64,000 nucleotides of DNA from Lineus longissimus (GCF_910592395.1 NC_088308.1:11423001-11487000); one strand, 5' to 3'; shown: positions 22,320 to 32,613, numbered from the stretch's first letter. Notes: generated from the letters alone by a model not told the origin. Translations and numbers: made by a program.

Positions 22320-22670
22320 TTATGATGATGGTGTCAAACTTCTATGGTATATGATTGAAGCTTCCTCCAAGTCTAGGAATTCCCTCTCTTCATCAATTGT
22401 TCCACATGTACATAAACATGGACATGAATGTGCACACATATGGTTATTCAAAATTAGGTCCTTTTGAACATTTTTCATGAAGCAGTGTGTACATCTCTTT
22501 GCTTCACAGTTTGTACACTTGATGTGGTAGTTTTGGAAATGGTGATCTCCCAGCATACAGTCATCACACACACTGCCGTGCATAATTTCCAATCTTGTGC
22601 CAAATATAACTATGTTTGGTAGTTGTAGTGCTTTCCGCACACTTGCTTGCAGTTGTTCATATGTAGACAT
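22320..22670 (-). CDS. Small Cys/His-rich protein, ZZ-type zinc-finger-like
   Basis: 116 codons. After a helical N-terminus (MSTYEQLQASVRKALQLP) comes a dense Cys/His region: MHGSVCDDCMLGDHHF, IKCTNCEAKRCTHCF, then CAHSCPCLCTC. The series H-G-S-V-C-D-D-C followed by K-C-x2-C and C-x2-C resembles the ZZ-type finger, which binds two zinc ions and contacts peptides; the extra C-terminal cysteines could ligate more metal. It is divergent from the gene at 22891, with a shared 220-bp gap that has an inverted CCAAT at about 22750. Not a standard Polinton gene; may be an early or host-interaction protein (inference). Confidence 0.6.
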   Translation of the reverse strand: MSTYEQLQASVRKALQLPNIVIFGTRLEIMHGSVCDDCMLGDHHFQNYHIKCTNCEAKRCTHCFMKNVQKDLILNNHMCAHSCPCLCTCGTIDEEREFLDLEEASIIYHRSLTPSS

Positions 22671-22890
22671 TGTGGTGCACTAATCTCAAATGAACTCTGA
22701 TAGATGCTGTCCATTCTTTATCTACTATGTGATATTTGTGAGTGAATCTGATTGGATATGAGTGTGTGATTATGAGAGGTCACATGCTAAAGAACAATGA
22801 CAAACTTGACCTTGAGCAAACTTCATTTGAATTTATCCTCAAAACACACCAAACACATTTTGGTTATCCATTTGGACCGAGATCGTCAAC

Positions 22891-23553
22891 ATGGAAGGAC
22901 CGCTCCCCAAAACTGTGCTTGCCACTCTGAATTTCTGTCTGCATCAGGCATTCTATCCTGAAGGAAAGGATCCTGTTCATGGAGTTTTTGTAGTTGGGGA
23001 GAAGCTCTTTGATGAGCTGCTTGAGGGAAATGAAGAAAGAAAAATAATTTCTCATGGAAATGTCATGATAAATGATAATCTCTATGTACTCAATCGTACT
23101 ATTCCAGCGAGGCAAAAATATGGCCCTTTTACCATGGATGAAATATTCAAGATGGAGAGAACTAATGTGTTCACCGCTCCAGAATGTTTAGAGATACTTG
23201 CTAAATACAAATCAATTCATGTGTTATCAAACAGCAATGGCTGGAAGTTGTGTCCAAATGGCGAGATTGTATCAAACATGCATCCTCCTGAATATGTGAG
23301 AAGATCATTTCAGTTCACTTTTTCAACATACATCCCAGAATTAAAGAACTGTGAAGGTGTTATAATTGTTCCAAGTACAATTTCACGAGAGCAAGTACAG
23401 GATCCGAGAATCACAGTGATAAAAAGGGACACATTTCACATAACAAAAGTAGAAACTGCTCCTGGAAAATGGTTCATTTTGCAAAGCTGCCGTACAGCTT
23501 ATTATGAAAATGACCCCTGTTTTTATTTAGCATTTAATGACTCAATCTACTGA
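22891..23553 (+). CDS. 220-aa Polinton protein of unknown function
   Basis: Clean ORF from ATG 22891. Mixed alpha/beta composition, no signal peptide or membrane segment, seven cysteines scattered rather than clustered. Segments such as VHGVFVVGEKLFDELLEG, YGPFTMDEIFKME and VIIVPSTISREQVQD look like a folded globular protein. No family recognised. It is the first plus-strand gene of the element, upstream of the spliced gene and polymerase, where accessory or early genes usually lie. Confidence 0.65.
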   Translation: MEGPLPKTVLATLNFCLHQAFYPEGKDPVHGVFVVGEKLFDELLEGNEERKIISHGNVMINDNLYVLNRTIPARQKYGPFTMDEIFKMERTNVFTAPECLEILAKYKSIHVLSNSNGWKLCPNGEIVSNMHPPEYVRRSFQFTFSTYIPELKNCEGVIIVPSTISREQVQDPRITVIKRDTFHITKVETAPGKWFILQSCRTAYYENDPCFYLAFNDSIY

Positions 23554-23846
23554 TACCACGATAGGCATTGCATTTGCTCTCAACACATATGAAAAGGTTT
23601 GTGTTTTGGTTGTGCGCAATCTGATAATTTTTCGCCAAACTTGCCAAAGTCACAACTCTTTTGGCTCCTGTCATTGAAATTGAGTCGTATTTCTATTTGC
23701 TATACAATGAGTCAGAATCATTACCTGTATGCAGCAATGACATGCATTCATTTAGCAACTCTTTCTATGACATGAACTCGTCAAACACAAAACTTCGCAA
23801 CAAACACTTCTCTATTCCTGTATATTACTTATTTTCAGTTATAATA

Positions 23847-26105
23847 ATGGAAAAGAAGACAATGGAACGGTCATGTGCAGCAGCAGCTGCTGTTAGTAAT
23901 AAAAAATTGACATATGCCAATGTGGTTGCTGGAAAAAAGCCTCTTCCTATTCTTGGTAAGTTTTTCTTTCTTATTCTTCTTCATGCTTTATTTTTTAATG
24001 CTATAACAAAAAAGAACCCAACTTTACGAAGTTAATGTAATTTCATAATAGAGTACTGTCTTTTTTCTTTTCAGACGGACCTGATTCCGAGGAGGAGTTC
24101 ACTTCTAAACCACATGAATGGGTAAAAGTGGAAAGGAAGAGGCCTAAAGAGGCAAAGAAAGGTGTGTAGTAAATAAATAAATTTGTAAATGTCTTGATAT
24201 ATGCCCAAAAAAAACCCATATATATATATATATTTATGCTTAATTTATTGAATGTGTATGATCTAATGATTACACCTTTTTTTTCTTCACAGGCCATTTG
24301 AAGCTCTATCTAAAAAAGAGGTCATTTAAAACTCAACTGTCAACTCCAAGAATGACAACAAAAAAAACGAGTAAGTGTGTTCATAACTGTTCGAGATCCT
24401 GATTTGTAATTTTTTTTCTAATTTTACATAGTCTTAAAATGAAAAAAAATTCTCTTGTTATCTAAATCACAGCAATAACATGATCTACACTATTGATAAT
24501 AGCAACAACAACAACAACAACTGAGAAGGATGTTTGATATAAACTTTTTTACATTGTCCTGAATTGAAACAAAACTTTTTTTATTTAGAAGTTACAAAAA
24601 CGCCACCAGAAGAACCAACACCCTCACCACCATCACCATCAAGAACAACAACAGCCCCTGGAAATGATGAAGAAAGAAAAGTTGGAAGAATATCCCCGCC
24701 ACTCCCACCACCTGTAACGCAGTCAACAACAACAACAATGGGCGAAAGAACGTACAGTGATTTTATAGACATTTTAAACGATTGGGTTTTGAAGAGAGCA
24801 GGTGTTGGGAAGATGTACCTCCCAAAATATTATGAAGGGAAGGAACGTAAGGAATTTCTTGAGGTAATGATGCCTTATTTAAATCCTACACTCTTTTTTT
24901 TACCATCGTCATCTGATGCTGGTTGTCAGGAAAATGTTGTGCCTGAAACGCCTCCTTCACCACCTCATCAATCTGTCATTATGGTGACTGATCAGCCGCA
25001 TACGGTACGGGATAGTCCACATTTTTGGGATCTGCTGCAACGATCCAGCAATATTGATTTGGATCATGAGGAAGAAAAAATACCTCCTTCGCAAATTTAT
25101 CGTCCCGATGGTAAAGACCTGAATGAGGTGTTTTTTGTTCCTGAATTTCATCAGTGTGTTGCTGGAGATCAGGAGGCGTTGGAACAAGAACATCTGACAA
25201 CTGAAATGCCTCAACCATCTGATGAGGATGTTGTTCTTGTTCCAGACTCTCCTGATCTAGTGAAACAGATGACTGTCCGGGAAGATAGCAAAGAAAAAAT
25301 ACCTCCCCTAAACAGAGAATTGGAGGGGGTGCCATGTACACCAGAGGATCTTGCTTTGCTAGACTTCTCGGACTTGCTATATTATGAAGAAAATAGGAAG
25401 TGCCATTCAAAAAGAGACAAATTACCAAACGGATTGCCTATGACAGAAAATTCGTCAGATGGGGACGTCCTGAAATATCTTTCAGGATCGTTTCCAGATA
25501 ATGAATCAAATGTAACAGGCAACCAATCAGAATCACCACTCTGTACACCAATTGTAAACATGGATTCTGATTCTCCTCTTCGATGTCAAATAGTTCATAA
25601 TCTCTTTGATGAGATTACGAATGGGAAAGTGCAACTTGAGGGGTTGCAATCATCACAACTTGGGCAGGATGTCCAACTCCAGCAGTTTCTGGAGTCGAAC
25701 ATCCTCACCAAGGCTGAGGAGCGTTCATCACTTACAACTAACAAGTTGCAAGAGGTGAACGAACCTCATACCTCTCAAGTTGCATCGACATCCTCCGCTT
25801 ATATCAGGTCTGATCCTACTAAGCGGAAGCTTGACCTCGATGGGGGGAATTCAAAGAAGCGACAGAGGAGGCAGGACAGGGACCCTGTCTTGAGATCACT
25901 TTTGAAAAGTCCCAATGAAAGGAGACCTCCTCATGCAATTGGTGTTCTACCGGGTGGTAATGTTGGAAATGGTGTACCCCAGAAAGACAATCCCAACATC
26001 CGGGCAATTTTAAGTGGCACACATTCTGTGGTACACCCTTTCCATGATACCAAGATGGCGACGTCTTTTTTAGGGCTTCGTCAAAAGACGACAAAAAAAA
26101 CGTAG
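23847..26105 (+). CDS. Four-exon gene upstream of PolB, disordered nuclear-type protein
   Basis: Splice signals define exons 23847-23955 (MEKKTMERSCAAAAAV...), 24075-24161, 24293-24370 and 24589-26105. Donors are GTAAGT, GTGTGT and GTAAGT; acceptors TTTCAG, TTCACAG and ATTTAG. All three introns are phase 1 and every junction keeps frame. Exon 2 gives an acidic stretch (DGPDSEEEFTSKPHEW), exon 3 a basic one (GHLKLYLKKRS). The long last exon has Pro/Thr-rich N-terminal sequence, a folded-looking block (YSDFIDILNDWVLKRAGVG), acidic repeats and a bipartite nuclear signal KRKLDLDGGNSKKRQRRQ. Function unknown. An acceptor at 26073 in this exon could instead join the transcript to PolB. Confidence 0.65.
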
Positions 26106-26179
26106 CCAATACTCAGATTGGTGGTCACCAGGTCATCAACCAAAATGGCCCTTCTTCTTTTTCTTCTTCTTCTCCTTCC

Positions 26180-26239
<60 letters not shown>

Positions 26240-26353
26240 AATGTTGACGAGTCAGACAATGAGATACATGGGCAAGCACATAACCATCCTCATGCACAGC
26301 CTGTTTTTCAAATTATCTCGCTCAAGGACATTAAAATAAGAAAATATGGCACG
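26074..26353 (+). other. Open N-terminal extension of PolB with (GAT)19
   Basis: The PolB frame is open from about 26048 and follows a good acceptor (tcttttttag, AG at 26072-26073), but has no ATG before 26354. It encodes a Ser-rich stretch, about 19 aspartates from (GAT)n at 26180-26236, and QPVFQIISLKDIKIRKYG, which reads as real polymerase N-terminus. Either translation starts at 26354, or this is an exon joined by phase-2 splicing to the upstream gene (a CAG|GTCTGA at about 25809 has the right phase). Confidence 0.5.
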
Positions 26354-29300
26354 ATGGGTCAAGATTTGAAAATCAAAGTAACTGGAATGGAGCGAGGTAC
26401 CTCTTTCAATGATATCTTATTTCACATATCAAATGTTTTCGGAGAACTTTTGAATCGTCTCCTTCAGGATGTGCAGCCCCAAGACAGAGTCCGACTTGTC
26501 ATATCTGGTCAAGGACTTAGACATATCAGTATTCCATTCATTTCACCAGATCAACTCACAGTCGAAAAGATCATGAGTGAAATCGAGAGAGTTACTCAAT
26601 CAAATGACTCATGGCTTTTCGAGGGCGAGTTTTTCGTCAATTTCATACACGCCCCTCTTCCCATTGGCGGTTTGTATGCAAGAGGGATTGCCTCTCTTCA
26701 TCAAAAAGTCCGCGAAAAGTCATGCTTCATCGAAATTCAAAACAAAGATGACGAATTATGTTTAGCCAGAGCCATCATCGTTAGTAAAACTCGTATAGAT
26801 AACCATCCACAACACCAGTCAATCAGACATCCCAATAGTAAAAAACAAGGTGAAATGGCGGCCGAGCTTCATGAAAATGCGGGTGTTCCAAAATCCAAAT
26901 GCACCCTCAAAGACGTCGCTAAATTTCAAGCACACCTTTCACCCGATTATCAGCTCGTGGTATATTCAAGTTTATATTTCAACTGCATGTGTTACAGAGG
27001 ACCCCCTGCACCGCACCGCATAAATCTGTACCACTATGATGAGCATTTTGCTCCAATCATGTCTATGACAGGGTTCTTTGAGAGGTCTTATTATTGTCCG
27101 CACTGCGACAAAGGTTACCAAAACGATAAAACCCATGTCTGCGAAGCTACGTGTGCATGTTGTAAAACAGACACCGGTTGTGATATAGTTAAATGGACAA
27201 ACTGTCCCAAATGTAGACGTCTTTTCAAAAGTCAAGCGTGCTATGAAAGACACCTTGTAAAAAATGATGCCGCTCATTCCGTTTGTGAACTTTTCATAAA
27301 ATGCTTGAAATGTGATAAATCATATGATAAACGAAACAAACACCAATGTTTTACAACGTATTGCCATATTTGTGGTATGAATAAACCACATGACCACAGA
27401 TGTTTCATCAAAAAACCAAAGCAGAAGAAGAAGGGTGCAATGAGAGATTTTATGAAATTTGTATTTTACGACTTTGAATCCACCCAAGAAAAAATTCTAG
27501 AAAATGGTGAACGAGAGCACATTCCAAACTTGTGTATTGCACATCGTTGCTGCCTCTTTTGTGGAATAGAGGAAAGTGCTAAGAATGATGATGAATTAAA
27601 ATGTATTTTGTGTGGTGATGAACGAGAAGAGAAAGTATTCCGTGGGGAAAATACTGTCGTAGATTTTTGCGAGTGGCTATTCAACGGTTCAAATATAGGT
27701 AAAGTGGCAGTGGCACACAACAACAGGGGTTACGATGCCTTTTTCATCATTCAATATCTTCATAGTGTAGGGATCAAACCAACAGATGTTATTCAAGTTG
27801 GCCAGAAAATTCTTTCATTCGAAGCAGCTGGAGTGAAATTTCTCGATTCTCTTAGTTTTCTGAACATGCCTCTTAGCAACTTTCCCAAAACCTTTAATTT
27901 CAATGAGATGAAAAAAGGCTACTTTCCACACCATTTCAATACAAAAGCAAATGAAAAATATATCGGAGAAATCCCCGACATTAAATATTTCGACCCCGAC
28001 AGTATGACCGTGGAAGGGAGAAAAAAGTTTCTTCTGTGGTATAATGGCCAACTTGGAAAACCCTATGATTTACAAGAGGAACTGGAATCCTATTGTCAGA
28101 GTGACGTCACCATTTTAAGAAGGTGTTGTGTTCGCTTTGTGGACTCATTCGAATGCTTGCTAAAGGTGAATCCTTTTAAAGAAAGCGTAACTATAGCATC
28201 AGCTTGTAGTAGAGTGTTTCGACAAAACTTCATGACCCCCTCTTCGATTGCTGTTCTGCCACCTCATGGTTACACATTTGACAAGCAGTCCAACATTGGA
28301 ATAAAATGGTTGGAATGGTTGATGTTCAAAGATAAAGATATCAACATATGTCATGCCGGCAATGGGGGTGAAAAATCCATTGCCAATTACAAAGTGGATG
28401 GTTTCGACGAACAGAATAATGTCATTTATGAATTTGATGGTTGTTTCTGGCATGGATGTGAAAAATGCTTTCCGCACAAGGACACTATGAACCCCCGCAT
28501 TGGTACAACTATGGGAGAACTTCGTGAAACCACAACGTTTCGGCGAAATTTCCTGAAAGGTTGTGGTTTCACAGTCATTACGAAGTGTGAATGCGATTTT
28601 AGAGAAGACATTAAAAACGACCCCCAACTTGCTCAATTTACAAAAGACATCATCATCAGCGAGCCCTTGAATCCCAGAGAAGCTTTTTTTGGCGGTCGCA
28701 CAAATGCTGTCAAACTTCATCACAAATGTACAGAAAACGAAAGTATAAAATATGTAGATTTCACATCTCTTTATCCTTGGGTCAACAAATACCAACACTA
28801 TCCACTAGATCACCCCAAAGTTTTTAGAGGTGAAAATATTCGGAAAATAGACCCAATGAAATGCGAAGGCCTCATAAAGTGCAAAATATTACCGCCAAAG
28901 AAACTCTATTTCCCTGTATTGCCTATGCGTAGAGACAAGAAATTGAAATTCTCTCTTTGTGCCAAATGCGCTCTTGAATCCTCCAAAATATGCAACCATT
29001 CTGATGAAGACCGAGCACTTGTGGGTACTTGGGTTATTTTTGAAGTAAAAAAGGCCATTGAAAAAGGCTATAAACTTCTAGAGACTTTTGAAATTTGGCA
29101 TTTCGAAAAAACAACCAAGTATGATAAGGTTGAGAAGGAGGGGGGTATATTTGCGGGTTACATCAATCATTTCTTGAAGCAAAAGCAGGAGGCAAGCGGG
29201 TGGCCAGAATGGTGTCGTACAGAGGAGGATAAAAACAAATACATTGACGATTATGAGAAAAACGAGGGAATCCAATTGGACAGGGGGTTAATTGGTGTTA

Positions 29301-30034
29301 ATCCAGGACTACGAAGTATCGCTAAAATCTGTTTGAATTCGCTCTGGGGAAAATTTGGGCAGAGATCTAACTTCACAAAGACATTATATACAGATAATCC
29401 AGAAGAGTATGTCAAAAAGTTGACTGACGACAGTGTTGAAGTAACTGATGTTCAACTTGTGAATGAAGAGTTTGTTCTGATGAAATTCAGAGAGAAGGAT
29501 GACTTCATCGAACCATGTCCATACACGAATTGTGTTATTGCTGCATATACCACCGCTCATGCACGCTTAAAACTGTACTCTGAATTAGAGAAGCTGGAGC
29601 GACAGGTATTATATTTTGATACGGATAGCATTATATATGTCGTTGATGAAACAAACGAACAACATTACAATCCACCCTTGGGTGACTACCTTGGTGACTT
29701 TAAAGATGAATTAGAGGGTAAAACTATAGAAGAATTCATATCCGGCGGTCCCAAAAACTACGGTTACAGAATTAAAGGTAGCGGAGAGACTGTCTGTAAA
29801 GTCCGGGGATTTACCTTGAACTATGCAAATAGTCAAAACATAAATTTTGACTCCATGAAGAAACTTGTGGAAGCATTGAACTTTTCGGACAAGATTACGA
29901 TCACAAATCCTTTCAAAATCAAAAGGCGAAAGGACTTCAAAATTGTAACGGTACAAGAGGAAAAGAAATATGGCTTGGTTTATGACAAACGTTACCTCGC
30001 TGATGATTTTTACACCCTCCCATTTGGATATTGA
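26354..30034 (+). CDS. POLB: Polinton DNA polymerase, family B, protein-primed type
   Basis: 1,226 codons from ATG 26354, uninterrupted. Zinc-finger cluster at about residues 245-355 (YYCPHCDKGY, CPKCRRLF, CLKCDKSYD, CHICGMNK). 3'-5' exonuclease: FYDFEST (about 373), AHNNRGYDAF, YCQSDVTIL. A restriction-endonuclease-like insert (YKVDGFDE, YEFDGCFWHGC, about 680-750) precedes the polymerase core, as in other Polintons. Core: VDFTSLYP (motif A, about 801), LNSLWGKFGQR (motif B, about 993), YFDTDSIIY (motif C, about 1086). It would copy the linear element from a terminal-protein primer. Family length is about 1,100-1,300 residues. An in-frame extension upstream suggests the true N-terminus may be spliced. 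Confidence 0.95.
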   Translation: MGQDLKIKVTGMERGTSFNDILFHISNVFGELLNRLLQDVQPQDRVRLVISGQGLRHISIPFISPDQLTVEKIMSEIERVTQSNDSWLFEGEFFVNFIHAPLPIGGLYARGIASLHQKVREKSCFIEIQNKDDELCLARAIIVSKTRIDNHPQHQSIRHPNSKKQGEMAAELHENAGVPKSKCTLKDVAKFQAHLSPDYQLVVYSSLYFNCMCYRGPPAPHRINLYHYDEHFAPIMSMTGFFERSYYCPHCDKGYQNDKTHVCEATCACCKTDTGCDIVKWTNCPKCRRLFKSQACYERHLVKNDAAHSVCELFIKCLKCDKSYDKRNKHQCFTTYCHICGMNKPHDHRCFIKKPKQKKKGAMRDFMKFVFYDFESTQEKILENGEREHIPNLCIAHRCCLFCGIEESAKNDDELKCILCGDEREEKVFRGENTVVDFCEWLFNGSNIGKVAVAHNNRGYDAFFIIQYLHSVGIKPTDVIQVGQKILSFEAAGVKFLDSLSFLNMPLSNFPKTFNFNEMKKGYFPHHFNTKANEKYIGEIPDIKYFDPDSMTVEGRKKFLLWYNGQLGKPYDLQEELESYCQSDVTILRRCCVRFVDSFECLLKVNPFKESVTIASACSRVFRQNFMTPSSIAVLPPHGYTFDKQSNIGIKWLEWLMFKDKDINICHAGNGGEKSIANYKVDGFDEQNNVIYEFDGCFWHGCEKCFPHKDTMNPRIGTTMGELRETTTFRRNFLKGCGFTVITKCECDFREDIKNDPQLAQFTKDIIISEPLNPREAFFGGRTNAVKLHHKCTENESIKYVDFTSLYPWVNKYQHYPLDHPKVFRGENIRKIDPMKCEGLIKCKILPPKKLYFPVLPMRRDKKLKFSLCAKCALESSKICNHSDEDRALVGTWVIFEVKKAIEKGYKLLETFEIWHFEKTTKYDKVEKEGGIFAGYINHFLKQKQEASGWPEWCRTEEDKNKYIDDYEKNEGIQLDRGLIGVNPGLRSIAKICLNSLWGKFGQRSNFTKTLYTDNPEEYVKKLTDDSVEVTDVQLVNEEFVLMKFREKDDFIEPCPYTNCVIAAYTTAHARLKLYSELEKLERQVLYFDTDSIIYVVDETNEQHYNPPLGDYLGDFKDELEGKTIEEFISGGPKNYGYRIKGSGETVCKVRGFTLNYANSQNINFDSMKKLVEALNFSDKITITNPFKIKRRKDFKIVTVQEEKKYGLVYDKRYLADDFYTLPFGY

Positions 30035-30240
30035 TTCTTCACCTCTTTGTTATAATAATAAGATAAATTTTGTTGTACCTATATTCTTGAAAACGACACT
30101 GATATCAACCATAGATTGATTTGAATTTTTTTGCAAGGGCATATATCTGTGATAAAATGTTTATACTGGCATATTTTATGGTGATAAAACAATGTGATAT
30201 TTATTTCATTCTGTGCATTGAAACTGTAAATATATTGATG

Positions 30241-30273
<33 letters not shown>

Positions 30274-30362
30274 TGAATATGAATATGAATATGAATAATA
30301 ACATTAACAACTGTAATAATGTTGATATTTTATGAGTTTAATCTTCGTCATTACATCATCAG

Positions 30363-30422
<60 letters not shown>

Positions 30423-30758
30423 GATTGACAAATAGCTTTTTCTTTCTCTAATCGAATCTCAAGAAATTCCATCCCATCTGCTCTCTCAAAGAAAAATTGT
30501 ATGATATTTAAATATTTTTGCATATAAATGTATATTAATCTGTGTACGCGTATAGATGATGTATATATTTTGTAAATTTTCAATTAATTCATTCAAAGGA
30601 TTGCTGTTTATGTTTGTGAGTATTGATGTATATGTTTGTAAATATTCGATTAATCAATTGGTTAATTAATTGCAAGGATCACCATTATGATATTTATTAA
30701 ACTTGGTATAAAATCTCATTTTGTTCTTGTGTCAATCATTGTGTTCTGATGTTTCAAC
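30035..30758 (+). other. Intergenic region with microsatellites and late-block promoter
   Basis: Holds (AAT)n at 30239-30272, then (GAATAT)n to about 30295, and (ATC)n at 30355-30420. The stretch 30420-30700 is AT-rich without ORFs. A TATAAAA box at 30707-30713 precedes the ATPase ATG (30759) by 52 bases. Confidence 0.6.
30707..30713 (+). promoter_or_regulatory. TATA box upstream of the packaging/capsid gene block
   Basis: TATAAAA 52 bases before the ATPase start. The same spacing (49-61) is seen for the TATA boxes of the two rightmost genes, which supports it as a core promoter for the block from 30759 on. Confidence 0.45.
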
Positions 30759-31388
30759 ATGGATATTTCAAGCGATGACCTTCTTTTGAAGCATCCATTC
30801 ACATGTCTTGTGGCCGGTCCAACGATGTGTGGAAAGTCTTTCTTTGTACAAAAACTTATTTCCTATGCAAGAGATATTATCCATCCACCCCCTCAAAGAG
30901 TTGTGTGGTGTTATGGAGGCGAATGGCAGGAGTCATTTGCAAATTTTCCAAATGTTGAATTTATCTCTGGACTACAGTTCACAGATAATTCATCAGGTGC
31001 ACGTACCCTACTCATTATAGATGACTTAATGTGTGAAACAGATGAAAAGGTTACCAAAATATTCACAAGGGGTTGTCATCATCAAAATATGAGTGTAGTC
31101 TATATAATCCAGAATTTATTTCACCAAGGCAGAGAACAACGCACCATTAGCTTGAACTCGAATTATCTTGTTATCTTTAAAAATCCAAGAGATGTTTCTC
31201 AGATAGCACATTTGGCAAAGCAAATTTCTCCCGGCAACACCAAAGCCCTAAATGAGGCATTTAAAGATGCGACAAAGCCTCCTTTTGGTTACTTATTTTT
31301 AGATTTTAAACCTTCAACTTCGGAAGATTTACGATTGAGGACTAATATCTTTCCAGATGAAAACCAAATTGTATACTTAAACAAATGA
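30759..31388 (+). CDS. ATP: A32-like genome-packaging ATPase
   Basis: 209 codons. Walker A VAGPTMCGKS at residues 18-27, Walker B TLLIIDDLM at 83-91 with adjacent Asp-Asp, and the sensor-type segment VYIIQNLFHQG with a Gln-Asn pair. This is the FtsK/HerA-superfamily ATPase common to Polintons, adintoviruses and nucleocytoplasmic large DNA viruses, which drives DNA into the capsid. Length fits the family. First gene of a run in which successive frames abut or overlap, so it is probably co-transcribed with the capsid genes. Confidence 0.92.
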   Translation: MDISSDDLLLKHPFTCLVAGPTMCGKSFFVQKLISYARDIIHPPPQRVVWCYGGEWQESFANFPNVEFISGLQFTDNSSGARTLLIIDDLMCETDEKVTKIFTRGCHHQNMSVVYIIQNLFHQGREQRTISLNSNYLVIFKNPRDVSQIAHLAKQISPGNTKALNEAFKDATKPPFGYLFLDFKPSTSEDLRLRTNIFPDENQIVYLNK

Positions 31389-31397
31389 AATACGAAT

Positions 31398-31772
31398 ATG
31401 ACATCAGTTGTTGAATATTCACAGACACAGCCACAACACATAGAAATGGCAAAATATCACATAAAAAATTATGTCCACCAGCTTAAAAAGCTGAAAACTG
31501 CTCGAGCTAAAAATAGGAGAAAGATTTTAGAATCAGCTGATAATGGCCTGTTCAAAGCAGTTGGTGAGTCTGCAAAGAACTGTTTAAAAGGCAATGTCGC
31601 CCTGAATAAGAAACAGTTCAGCTGTTTGAGGAAACACAGACACTCTATTCGCAAACTGGCCAACAAGAAAACATCGTTTAAGGAACGTAAAAGAATCATA
31701 CAGCGAGGTGGATTTCTTGGTGCACTGCTAGGTCCAGTCATAAAAGCCATAGGGAGTATATTCGGTGTTTGA
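31398..31772 (+). CDS. Small basic protein with hydrophobic C-terminus (pVI/pX-like)
   Basis: 124 codons starting 9 bases after the ATPase stop. Lys/Arg-rich throughout (LKKLKTARAKNRRKI, KRIIQRGG), then a glycine-rich hydrophobic end GGFLGALLGPVIKAIGSIFG that could be membrane-active. Such proteins in Polintons are thought to be minor virion components processed by the protease. The Gly-Gly before Phe resembles but does not exactly match an adenain site. The stop overlaps the region upstream of the next ORF. Confidence 0.65.
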   Translation: MTSVVEYSQTQPQHIEMAKYHIKNYVHQLKKLKTARAKNRRKILESADNGLFKAVGESAKNCLKGNVALNKKQFSCLRKHRHSIRKLANKKTSFKERKRIIQRGGFLGALLGPVIKAIGSIFGV

Positions 31773-31806
31773 TATTCAAAAGCAGACAGACAGTCTTATT
31801 CTAAAG

Positions 31807-32613
31807 ATGAGTCAAATAAGGAAAATGTCTCTAATTCCTCATGAAATGGTGGACAAATATTTGTCTCAACAACGATACAAAGAGGACACAAAACCAGTGG
31901 CAACCCATGCAATGAGTATTGACAGAGAAATGCAGGAAGTGCTATCGAGGAAGGATATGAATGAGTATGACAAAGCTTTAGCATATTCACAGTTACTTCG
32001 AAAGTATTTAGGAGCAATTCACTCAGAAGGCTCAGATTTAACTAAACCTATTCCCACTAGTGTTCGCGCGACAACAGCCACAGCTGCAAACCAACCTGTT
32101 GTACAAGAAAGAGAGCCAGAGGCGGTTGTTGCAAGTGGAACCACACCACCTGCAACCTCTCCACTTGATCAGAAAACAATAGTCAACAATATACCGAACT
32201 ACTCCAAAGCAAAGGCAAAAAAACTAGTCAATGCATTAATGAATGATCCTAAATTCCAGTGGGATGGAAAAGGTGAAATTTCAATAAACGGTGAGCCCAT
32301 CAAAGGGAGCAATATAAGAACTATTGTCCAGAATGCCTCATCCAACAAGAAGCAGTCCTTTGCACCGGTTGGAATAGAACCTGTCCTGTCCTATTTGAAC
32401 AAAACAGGTGGCATATCGGCTGATATGGTAACGAATAGGCAATGGAAAAAAGAACTCGGGGTGGGTGAAATGCCAAAATCAGTGAATAAAACGCCCAGGG
32501 CAAGAACCAGAAGTCCATTGGCCTTCTGGAATTCGAATTCACCTGTCTCTTCTCAGGGTTTTACCACACCAAGGAGACATGGTAAAAGCAATGACGAGTG
32601 GGAAGACTGGTAG
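31807..32613 (+). CDS. Conserved Polinton protein of unknown function
   Basis: 268 codons from the first ATG (31807); the open frame extends back to 31765 with no ATG. N-terminal helices with YLSQQRYKED and EYDKALAYSQLLRKYL, a Pro/Ala/Thr-rich linker, then a folded block IPNYSKAKAKKLVNALMN ... FQWDGKGEISINGEPI-KGSNI, and an Arg/Ser-rich end finishing DEWEDW. The pattern of W, GE and GSNI is one I associate with proteins between ATPase and integrase in Polintons; the role is unknown. Its last 35 bases overlap the integrase start in another frame. Confidence 0.65.
   Translation: MSQIRKMSLIPHEMVDKYLSQQRYKEDTKPVATHAMSIDREMQEVLSRKDMNEYDKALAYSQLLRKYLGAIHSEGSDLTKPIPTSVRATTATAANQPVVQEREPEAVVASGTTPPATSPLDQKTIVNNIPNYSKAKAKKLVNALMNDPKFQWDGKGEISINGEPIKGSNIRTIVQNASSNKKQSFAPVGIEPVLSYLNKTGGISADMVTNRQWKKELGVGEMPKSVNKTPRARTRSPLAFWNSNSPVSSQGFTTPRRHGKSNDEWEDW

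Noticed and set aside
24043-25428. Minus-strand ORFs opposite the four-exon Polinton gene
   Set aside because: Shadows of the plus-strand coding region; splice phases and composition support the plus strand.
26118-26339. 73-codon ORF with a poly-methionine tract
   Set aside because: It reads the (GAT)n repeat in the ATG frame; the adjoining polymerase frame reads it as poly-Asp and continues into real PolB sequence.
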